NCBI GenBank assembly: GCA_025054935.1
Contig: JANWZD010000002.1
Span: 108,145-172,144, forward strand
DNA: 64,000 bases
Source: Dehalococcoidia bacterium
Lineage (GTDB): Bacteria; Chloroflexota; Dehalococcoidia; SpSt-223
Direction: 5' to 3'
Shown here piece by piece: positions 6,445 through 13,513 of this stretch. Within the stretch, counting starts at the first letter, position 1. The number at the start of each line of letters is the position of its first letter. The notes under the pieces were generated by a model, which did no database searches, had not been told where the DNA came from, and saw nothing but the letters and a program-made list of their open reading frames with translations. Both the position numbers and the translations under genes were made by a program.

Positions 6445-8253
6445 CTAGCAGGCGCGGTGCCGTTCGTCGCGATTATTCTCCTCCAGTTCGGCTGGCAGGC
6501 GGAAGGCGACCACTGTCCCGCCGCTTGGTGCCGGCTCGATCCAGATGTGCCCTCCATGGCGCTCGATCACCGTTTTGCAAATCGCGAGCCCGATGCCGGT
6601 GCCGTCATAGACATCGGGCGGATGGAGGCGCTGAAAAATGCGGAAGACCCGCTCAGCGTGCTCGGGGGCGATGCCGATCCCGTTGTCGGAGACGCGGAAG
6701 ACCCACGAACCATCCTCGCGTTCGGCGTCGATCGCGATCACGGGCGGCGCAGTGCTGCGATACTTGATGGAGTTGGCGATCAGGTTCTGGAACACCTGCG
6801 TCAGCTGGGAGAGATCGGCGCGGACGGTGGGCAGATTGCCGAGCCGGACTTGGGCGCCGCTCGCTTCGATCTGGCCGCGCAAGTTGGCGACGGCGTGCGC
6901 AACTGCGCGGCGCGTATCAGTTGCCTGCAGCGTGCGGGGCCCGATGGCAAGGCGGGAATAGGTCAGCAGGTCAACAATGAGGGCGTTGAGGCGGTCGACA
7001 GCGCCGATGATGTACTGCAGGAACTCATCGGCGTCAGGGTCGATCCTGCCCCGGTAGCGCCGCGCGAGCAGCTGGCTGAAGCCGGCGATCGAGCGAAGAG
7101 GAGCTTGGAGGTCGTGGGAGATCGCCGAGGCAAACTGCTCGAGGTCAGCGTTCGACCGCCGCAGCTCCGCCATTTGCGCTTGAAGCTGTCGGTCCCGCTG
7201 GGCAAGCTGGTCAGCGAGCCGGTCAAAGGCGCGCGCTAATTCGCCGACCTCGCTCGGCACGTTCTCTAAACCAGTTCGGACGGCGTAATCGCCGGCAGCG
7301 AGGCGGCGGGTCGTGCTGATCAGGCGGCGCAACGGGCGTTCGACAACGATGTTCACAGCAACCCACAGCCCGGCAAGCGTGGTAAGCAGCGCTCCGAGGA
7401 GGACCAGCAGGTTGCGGCGAAAAGCGGTTGTCACTGGCTCGTAGATGATCTCCAGCGGCACGCCGAGAAGGAGCGTCCCCGCGGGATGCAGCGGCGCCAG
7501 CGCATACATCCGGCGCACGCCGTCCAGTCCCGGCGCCACGAAGGTGCTCTCGGCGGAGGATTGAACCGCGCGCCCGAGCTCTGTCTCCCCAGTCGGACGG
7601 CCGACATACTGCGCGGCATCCGGGAAGCGGTAGACCACCTGCCCCTTCTCATCGAGCACCGTCAGCGCGGTGTTCGGAGGCAGGTCCAACCCGGCGGTCA
7701 GCTGGGCGATCAGGGCGACATCGATGCGGGCGACGAGAACGCCGACGACCGTCCCCGCGTCGTCGCGCATGGGAACGGCAAGAGGAAGGAAGGGCGGAGC
7801 GCCGACGGTAATGCCGCCGACCGTGAAGCGGCCGGTGGTCACGCTCTCGCGGAACCACGGCTGGTCGCCGACAGAGGCGGACCCGCTCTCCGGGCGGTCC
7901 CGACAGACCACCTGCCCGTCTGGGGCTGCAATCTCGAGCGCAGTAAACCCGGGAACCTCGCGCAGAACCTGAGCGAGGATCGCGCTGCAGGCGGGTGACA
8001 CGGGGGTGCGGATCTCCGGGAAGAGAGCGAGCGTCGCGAGCAGGTCGGCCAAGCTGGCGATCTGCTGCTCCCCGCGGCCGGCGAGCGCCCGCGCCAGCTG
8101 CAGGAAGCTGCGCTCCGCTGCCGCCTCGCTCTCCCGCCGTTCGGCAATGACGAAGAGGAGACTGAGAATCGTGCCGACAAGCGCGGCGAGCGCCCCGAGG
8201 ACCAGAAGCTGGACGCTCAGGCGAGGGGTCCACTGCGTCAGCCGGCGCATCAT
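6445..8253 (-). CDS. Membrane sensor histidine kinase with Cache-like sensor and HAMP
   Basis: The 602-residue protein has a transmembrane helix near residues 12-37, a roughly 240-residue extracytoplasmic region with Cache-like features (VGDQPWFRESVTTGRFTVG), a second helix near 282-303, and HAMP near 300-352. The HisKA domain has phosphoacceptor H380 in ISHDLQAPLRSIAGFSQLL. The HATPase domain has NLIANSIKY, DNGIGIAP and GTGIGLAICK. The SHDLQAPL type resembles kinases of the phytochrome-associated group. The sensed ligand is unknown. The next gene on the strand encodes the receiver/H-box protein, so signal transfer between them is likely. Confidence 0.93.
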   Translation of the reverse strand: MMRRLTQWTPRLSVQLLVLGALAALVGTILSLLFVIAERRESEAAAERSFLQLARALAGRGEQQIASLADLLATLALFPEIRTPVSPACSAILAQVLREVPGFTALEIAAPDGQVVCRDRPESGSASVGDQPWFRESVTTGRFTVGGITVGAPPFLPLAVPMRDDAGTVVGVLVARIDVALIAQLTAGLDLPPNTALTVLDEKGQVVYRFPDAAQYVGRPTGETELGRAVQSSAESTFVAPGLDGVRRMYALAPLHPAGTLLLGVPLEIIYEPVTTAFRRNLLVLLGALLTTLAGLWVAVNIVVERPLRRLISTTRRLAAGDYAVRTGLENVPSEVGELARAFDRLADQLAQRDRQLQAQMAELRRSNADLEQFASAISHDLQAPLRSIAGFSQLLARRYRGRIDPDADEFLQYIIGAVDRLNALIVDLLTYSRLAIGPRTLQATDTRRAVAHAVANLRGQIEASGAQVRLGNLPTVRADLSQLTQVFQNLIANSIKYRSTAPPVIAIDAEREDGSWVFRVSDNGIGIAPEHAERVFRIFQRLHPPDVYDGTGIGLAICKTVIERHGGHIWIEPAPSGGTVVAFRLPAELEENNRDERHRAC

Positions 8254-8402
8254 CGCGAGGTCGTGTCCCCCCGAGCGGGCGCTGGAGGGCAGCAGCAGAA
8301 CTGTAGCATGCGCCGTGATGAAGCTCGACGAGGACGGCCGCTCGCGGCGATGGCGGGCCGCGGCCGGCGGAGGAGCGCCGTCGAAAGCACTGCCGCGCCT
8401 TG

Positions 8403-8621
8403 CTAGACGGTGGCGTTCAAATACTGGCTGGCGAGCGCCTCGCGCGGCAGATAGGCGTGGAGCAGGGAGCGCGGCCGCGGATCGGGGTCAGGGCTTGAGG
8501 GAACCGCCATCGTCCACAGGGCGTAGGAGAGCGGCTCGCCTCCCTCGGCGCGAGGGGGGCCCGGCTCGATGGCGGCGAGAACACGCAGGAGCGTTCGGAA
8601 CGAGACCGTCTCTTCCTCCAT
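8403..8621 (-). CDS. Small hypothetical protein, 72 residues
   Basis: A short reading frame starts at ATG 8621 with GGGAGGATGTC just upstream, a strong ribosome site. The product is acidic at the N-terminus and Pro-rich in the middle (PSSPDPDPRPRSLL). It has no membrane segment or known motif. It is divergent from the MFS gene and 150 nt upstream of the sensor kinase gene on the same strand. The ribosome site is the main reason to accept it. Confidence 0.5.
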   Translation of the reverse strand: MEEETVSFRTLLRVLAAIEPGPPRAEGGEPLSYALWTMAVPSSPDPDPRPRSLLHAYLPREALASQYLNATV

Positions 8622-8694
8622 GACATCCTCCCATCGAGGGTATCGGCGCGTCCTGCCATCTCTTGAGAGGGAACCGATTCTTCGAATATCTATC

Positions 8695-8723
8695 TTGACT
8701 AGAGATTTAGATTGCGCTACGAT
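8695..8723 (+). promoter_or_regulatory. Promoter of the MFS transporter gene with embedded dyad
   Basis: TTGACT (8695-8700), a 17-nt spacer and TACGAT (8718-8723) form a clear sigma-70-type promoter about 20 nt before the ATG. The region is AT-rich for this genome. ATCTA just before the -35 and TAGAT inside the spacer form an inverted repeat that could be a repressor operator. Confidence 0.65.
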
Positions 8724-8744
8724 GAGGGCGGTGTGGAGGAATCA

Positions 8745-9923
8745 ATGCGGCGCTCGCCCCTATTCATCGTCTACTTGACGGTCTTCGTCGACTTACTGGG
8801 GATCGGGATCATCCTGCCGGTGCTGCCGTTTTATGCCCAGAGCCTCGGCGCTTCCGGCTTCGCGGTTGGCGCGACCCTCGCTGTCTACTCGGCAATGCAG
8901 CTCGTCTCCTCTCCCCTGCTCGGCGCGCTCTCTGACCGGATTGGTCGCCGGCCGGTGCTGCTGGTCAGTCTTGCCGGCTCGGCGATTTCGCTCGCGGTGA
9001 CTGGCCTCGCGAACTCTCTGCTCGTGCTGCTTCTCGCTCGGGCGCTGTCTGGCCTGTTCGGCGGGGCGATCGGCGCGGCTCAAGCGTATGTCGCGGATGT
9101 CACCGCTCCGAGCGAGCGCGCCAAAGCGATGGGGATGATCGGCGCGATGACCGGCCTAGGGTTTATCGTTGGGCCCGCGCTCGGCGCGAGCCTGAGCCAT
9201 TTCGGCCTTGGCGCGGCCGCGTTTGCAGCGGCGGCGCTTGCTGCGGTCAACTTTGTCCTTGCGCTCTTCCTCCTGCCGGAGTCGCTCCAGCCTGGTCGTG
9301 CCCCGCGCCGCCCGGTCTTTGCGGTCCTGCGCCTTGGCGAAGCGCTCACCCACCCGACGGTCGGACGGCTGTTCGGCGCGATGTTTCTCGCGATGTTTGC
9401 CTTCGCCGGCGTGCAGGCGACAGTGCCGCTCCTTGGCGAACGCAACTTTGGCCTCACTCCCGCCTCGCTTGGCATCATTTTCGTCTCGGTCGGCGTGGTG
9501 TCGGTGCTGATGCAGGGGCTTGCAGTCGGCCGACTGGTCAGCCGGTACGGCGAGCGCGTGCTGGCGATTGCGGGCTTTGCGATCTTCGCGCTCACCCTGC
9601 TTGCGCTCCCGCTCGCGAACAGCCTCATCGTGGCGCTGGTCATCCTCGCGATCCAGACTGCGGGCAGCGCTGTTTACAATCCGTCGCTCACCAGCTTGAT
9701 CTCGCAAGAGGCGCCTCCGGAGGAGAAGGGGGGGCTGCTTGGTCTCGGCCAGTCCTTTGGAGCGCTGTCGCGGGCAACGGGGCCGTTTGTTGCGGGGTTC
9801 CTCTTCGACTACGGCCCGGCGCTGCCGTTTGTCGTCGGCGCGCTCCTTGTGCTGATTGGACTGTCGTTCCTCATCCGCTTGCCTGCCCCTTCCGGAGCGC
9901 TGGCGCCCAAGCCGATCGAATAG
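8745..9923 (+). CDS. MFS drug-efflux-type transporter (TetA/Bmr-like)
   Basis: The 392-residue protein has 12 predicted membrane helices. It starts with FIVYLTVFVDLLGIGIILPVLP, and its motif A is ALSDRIGRRPVLL between helices 2 and 3. The first half also has the motif C-like GAMTGLGFIVGPALG of drug/H+ antiporters. It probably exports a small hydrophobic compound using the proton gradient. The start has GGAGGA at 8735-8740 and a strong promoter upstream. No dedicated regulator lies beside it. Confidence 0.9.
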   Translation: MRRSPLFIVYLTVFVDLLGIGIILPVLPFYAQSLGASGFAVGATLAVYSAMQLVSSPLLGALSDRIGRRPVLLVSLAGSAISLAVTGLANSLLVLLLARALSGLFGGAIGAAQAYVADVTAPSERAKAMGMIGAMTGLGFIVGPALGASLSHFGLGAAAFAAAALAAVNFVLALFLLPESLQPGRAPRRPVFAVLRLGEALTHPTVGRLFGAMFLAMFAFAGVQATVPLLGERNFGLTPASLGIIFVSVGVVSVLMQGLAVGRLVSRYGERVLAIAGFAIFALTLLALPLANSLIVALVILAIQTAGSAVYNPSLTSLISQEAPPEEKGGLLGLGQSFGALSRATGPFVAGFLFDYGPALPFVVGALLVLIGLSFLIRLPAPSGALAPKPIE

Positions 9924-9944
9924 CGTCTCTTCTTCCCTCCTTCC

Positions 9945-9988
9945 GCGGGCCTGGCTGTCCCGCACCTCCCCGGGACGGCCAGGCCCGC
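9945..9988. terminator. Strong terminator hairpin after the MFS gene
   Basis: GCGGGCCTGGC-TGTCCCG pairs with CGGGACG-GCCAGGCCCGC, giving a stem of about 17 bp with one small mismatch. TGTTTGCT follows. Confidence 0.75.
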
Positions 9989-9991
9989 TGT

Positions 9992-10021
9992 TTGCTCTCA
10001 AGGGCCTGCGGAGCCGATAAT
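9992..10021 (+). promoter_or_regulatory. Promoter of aspS
   Basis: TTGCTC, an 18-nt spacer and GATAAT lie directly behind the MFS terminator, about 30 nt before the aspS start. AAGGA precedes the ATG. Confidence 0.55.
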
Positions 10022-10050
10022 CCGGGCACCGTCTCCCTGAAGGAACTCCA

Positions 10051-11835
10051 ATGCTGAAGAGCCACTCGTGTGGGACGCTCACCGCTTCCCATGCTGGCCA
10101 GTCCGTCACACTGGCGGGCTGGGTTCACCGCCGGCGCGACCACGGCGGTCTCATCTTTGTCGACCTGCGCGACCGCTCCGGGCTCGTGCAGGTTGTCTTC
10201 AATCCGGCCGAGTCGCCCGAGGCGCACGCCGTCGCCGACCGCCTCCGCAACGAATACGTCGTCCAAATCGCCGGCGAGGTGCGCCGACGGCCAGCCGGAA
10301 CCGAGAACCCGGCGCTCGCCACCGGCGAGGTCGAGGTCCATGCGCGCCAGGCGCGCGTGCTGAACGAGTCCAAGACCCCGCCGTTCTACCTCAACGAGGA
10401 CGTCGATGTCGATGAGGCGCTGCGCTTGAAATACCGCTACCTCGACCTCCGCCGCCCAAAGATGATGGCGAACCTTCTCCTTCGGCATCGCATCGTCAAG
10501 CTGATCCGCGACCTGATGGATGCGGAAGGATTTATCGAGGTCGAGACACCGATCCTCACCAAAAGTACGCCCGAGGGGGCGCGCGACTTTCTCGTCCCGA
10601 GCCGTCTCCATCCCGGGTCGTTCTATGCCCTGCCGCAGTCGCCCCAGCAGATGAAGCAGCTGCTTATGGTCGCCGGGGTGGAGAAGTACTTTCAGATTGC
10701 GCGCTGCTTTCGCGACGAGGACCTGCGCGCCGACCGCCAGCTCGAGTTCACGCAGCTCGATATCGAGATGAGCTTCGTCGAGCAGGAGGATGTGATCAGT
10801 CTCGTTGAGCGCGTGATTGTGGCGGTGGCGCGCGCCGTTCGGCCGGAGAAGACAATCCCGACCCCGTTTCCTCGGCTCTCCTATGCAGAGGCGATGCGGC
10901 GCTTTGGCACCGACCGGCCGGACCTCCGCTTCGGCCTCGAATTGGAAGACCTCGCCGACCTTGCGGTCGGCAGCGAGTTCGGCGTCTTCAATACGGTGCT
11001 CGAGCAGGGCGGCCAGATCAAGGGGCTGCGCATTCCCGGCGGGGCCGCCTACTCCCGGCGGCAAGTGGAAGAACTGGCCGAGATTGCCCGCCGCTATGGC
11101 GCGAAAGGCCTTGTTACTATCGCCCGCGCAGCCGATGGCCTCCGCTCCCCCAGCGCCCGCTATCTTGGCGAGGAGCGGATGGCGGCAATCGCGGACCGGC
11201 TCCGGCTTGTCGAGGGCGATCTCGGCGCGATCGTCGCCGATACGCCCGAGATCGTCGCGACAGCGCTGGCGCACCTGCGCGAGGAGATTGGCCGTCGGCT
11301 CGGCCTGGCCGACCGCAACACCCTCGCCTTCTGCTGGGTCGTCGATTTCCCGGCGTTTGAATGGAAACCGCAAGAGAACCGATGGGACGCGGTCCATCAC
11401 CCCTTCACCCAGCCGAAGCGCGAAGACCTGCCGCTCCTTGATGGAGAAGATCTTTCGCGCGTCCGCGCCGACCAGTATGACCTCATCTGCAACGGGTACG
11501 AACTGGGAGGCGGCAGCATCCGGATCACCGACCCTGCGCTCCAGCAGCGGATATTTCAAATCATGGGCAACCCTGAGGAGACAGTGCGCCGCCAGTTCGG
11601 GCACTTGCTCACCGCCTTTGAGTACGGAGCGCCGCCTCACGGCGGGATCGCGATCGGGATTGACCGGCTGACGATGCTGCTTGCCGACCAGCCGAACATT
11701 CGCGAGGTGATCGCCTTCCCGAAGACCCAGTCGGCGACCGATCTCCTCTTTGAAGCGCCGTCTCCGGTCGACCCTGCCCAGCTCGAAGAGCTGCACCTCC
11801 GCGTTGTCCTTCCCGAGGAAGCGGATGGTCGCTAA
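10051..11835 (+). CDS. aspS: Aspartyl-tRNA synthetase, probably non-discriminating
   Basis: This 594-residue class II synthetase charges tRNA-Asp. It has the N-terminal OB-fold anticodon-binding domain ([19 protein letters not shown]), class II motif 2 with [20 protein letters not shown], a bacterial GAD insertion in the middle, and motif 3 with [16 protein letters not shown]31, where tRNA-Asp-specific enzymes such as E. coli have Leu, and the Gly in RRRPAGTEN (residue 83) are the pair known from non-discriminating enzymes. It should therefore also make Asp-tRNA-Asn, to be converted by GatCAB. It has its own promoter. Confidence 0.96.
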   Translation: MLKSHSCGTLTASHAGQSVTLAGWVHRRRDHGGLIFVDLRDRSGLVQVVFNPAESPEAHAVADRLRNEYVVQIAGEVRRRPAGTENPALATGEVEVHARQARVLNESKTPPFYLNEDVDVDEALRLKYRYLDLRRPKMMANLLLRHRIVKLIRDLMDAEGFIEVETPILTKSTPEGARDFLVPSRLHPGSFYALPQSPQQMKQLLMVAGVEKYFQIARCFRDEDLRADRQLEFTQLDIEMSFVEQEDVISLVERVIVAVARAVRPEKTIPTPFPRLSYAEAMRRFGTDRPDLRFGLELEDLADLAVGSEFGVFNTVLEQGGQIKGLRIPGGAAYSRRQVEELAEIARRYGAKGLVTIARAADGLRSPSARYLGEERMAAIADRLRLVEGDLGAIVADTPEIVATALAHLREEIGRRLGLADRNTLAFCWVVDFPAFEWKPQENRWDAVHHPFTQPKREDLPLLDGEDLSRVRADQYDLICNGYELGGGSIRITDPALQQRIFQIMGNPEETVRRQFGHLLTAFEYGAPPHGGIAIGIDRLTMLLADQPNIREVIAFPKTQSATDLLFEAPSPVDPAQLEELHLRVVLPEEADGR

Positions 11836-11873
11836 CGCAGGCCGACATCGTGAATCGTGAATAAGGAAGGGGA

Positions 11874-13223
11874 GTGGTGACCCTCCAGCCGCTCGCTGAC
11901 TTCGTCGCGCAGTTGTCGCTCGCTGAGACGCCGGAAGAGGTCGTGCTCGAGGCGCGGCGCCAGCTGCTCGACTGCATTGGCGTCATCATCGGCGGCGCGA
12001 TGGCGGCGGAAGTTCAAGCGTTGGCCGCCATCGAAGGGAAGGAGGGCGGCCGCTCCACATTCCTCGGCCAAGGCGGCTATGCCTCTGCCGAAGCGGCTGC
12101 CCTTGTCAACGGCGCGGCGGGGGTCTGGCTCGACTTTGACAGCGGACAGCGCGCCTCTGGGAGCCACCCTGCGATCCATGTCGTTGCGGCGGCGCTTGCC
12201 GTCGCCGAAGAGGTGGACGCAACTTGGGAGGAGCTGCTGACGGCAGTGATCGCGGGCTGCGAAGTCGGCGCCCGGATCGGCGTTGCTGCGGGACGGCTGC
12301 GCCCGGGCATGTCGCCTCATGGGGGGTGGGCCGTGCTCGGCGCGGCGGCGGCTGTTGCTCGCTTACTCGGCTATGACGCCGCCGGCATCGCGGCGACCAT
12401 CAACCTCGCCTCCTCGCTGACGGTGCTCTCCTCCGCTAGCGTGCATCAGGCGGGAGCGAATGGCCGTCATCTGCAGGCAGGTCTCGGCGCAAAGCGCGGC
12501 ATTGTCGCGGCGCGGCTGCACGCCGACGGATTTACGGGCGACCCCGAGGGCGTCCAGCAGGTCTTCGGCCGCTTCGTCACGCCGTCGTTCAATCCCCGCC
12601 GCGCGACGATCGAACTTGGGCGACACTGGGAGATGCGCCGCGGCTACTTCAAGCCGTATGCGTGCGCCCGCTTCGGCCACGCGGCGATTGATGCGCTGCT
12701 CGCCATTCGGCGCGAGCGGATGGCCGAGGGGAGCGCGGCGGAGGATATCGAGTCGATCGAGGTCGTCACCTTCAATGCTGCCGCAGCGCTGGCGGACCCG
12801 CATCCTACCACCGAGCTTGGGGCGAAGTTCTCGTTGCCCTTCACCCTCGCGGCAGCCTGGGTGCGCGGGGATGCCGGCCCCGCAAGTTTCGATGCCGCCG
12901 CGCGGCGCCATGCGGCAATCCGGCAGCTCGCTGAACGGGTGCGCCTGCGCGAAGACCCGGACTATACCGCGCTTGTGCCGGACTACCGGCCTGCCTTGGT
13001 GACGGTGCGCTTTCGTGATGGGTCGGTGATGTCGGTTGAGCGGCTGAACGCCACCGGAGAAGCCGACGACCCGACGCTCTCAGTCTGGCTCATCGACAAG
13101 TTCAACTCGCTTGTTGAGCCGGTGATCGGCCCCGCGGCCGCTACCCTGCTTCGCGAGCGGCTTCTCTCGCCAGCCACCGCCTTTTCCGTGCGGGAGCTGA
13201 CGGCCCTCGCGGTCCCGCCCTGA
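11874..13223 (+). CDS. MmgE/PrpD-family protein
   Basis: The 449-residue protein belongs to the MmgE/PrpD family, which includes 2-methylcitrate dehydratase, cis-aconitate decarboxylase and iminodisuccinate epimerase. Family features are an N-terminal helical domain with CIGVIIGG, then NGAAGVWLDFDSGQRASGSHPAIHV (DD/HP region), and later HQAGANGRHLQAGLGAKRGIVAARLHADGF followed by KPYACARFGHAAIDALL. No prpB or prpC is nearby, so the substrate cannot be inferred. The GTG start is preceded by AAGGAAGGGG. It follows aspS by 38 nt and may be cotranscribed. Confidence 0.88.
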   Translation: MVTLQPLADFVAQLSLAETPEEVVLEARRQLLDCIGVIIGGAMAAEVQALAAIEGKEGGRSTFLGQGGYASAEAAALVNGAAGVWLDFDSGQRASGSHPAIHVVAAALAVAEEVDATWEELLTAVIAGCEVGARIGVAAGRLRPGMSPHGGWAVLGAAAAVARLLGYDAAGIAATINLASSLTVLSSASVHQAGANGRHLQAGLGAKRGIVAARLHADGFTGDPEGVQQVFGRFVTPSFNPRRATIELGRHWEMRRGYFKPYACARFGHAAIDALLAIRRERMAEGSAAEDIESIEVVTFNAAAALADPHPTTELGAKFSLPFTLAAAWVRGDAGPASFDAAARRHAAIRQLAERVRLREDPDYTALVPDYRPALVTVRFRDGSVMSVERLNATGEADDPTLSVWLIDKFNSLVEPVIGPAAATLLRERLLSPATAFSVRELTALAVPP

Positions 13224-13438
13224 GGCCGCAGGCCGAAGCCGGAGCACGCCCTGCCCTGACCGGCTCTTAGGCGAGTCGACGCGGGAAACCCCTGCGGGCC
13301 GGCATCAGTTCGGGACGCCGCCGCGACGGTGGTTCGCTCGCGACGACGCGAGCGCGCGAGGGATCCTCGTAACGAAGAGCGGGCGCACCGTCGGCCGCGC
13401 GGCCGGAACACCCGGGAGTTGAGGTCCGTGCGGTCGGC

Positions 13439-13468
13439 TTGACGCCGTTTTTCGGCAGTTTCTATCAT
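13439..13468 (+). promoter_or_regulatory. Promoter of the FHA-ABC transporter operon
   Basis: TTGACG (13439-13444) and TATCAT (13463-13468) are separated by 18 nt; each matches consensus at 5 of 6 positions. A small GCCG/CGGC dyad lies in the spacer. The promoter argues for the GTG start at 13514. The rest of 13224-13438 shows no gene. Confidence 0.6.
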
Positions 13469-13513
13469 CGGCGAAGCGGCGCAGCACCGTCATCTCTCGC
13501 GAATCGGAGCCCT

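Noticed and set aside
9871..11796. A 641-codon open frame on the minus strand across aspS
   Set aside because: It is fully antisense to a clear aspartyl-tRNA synthetase gene. Its product is Arg/Gly/Asp-rich without domains. High GC makes such antisense frames common.
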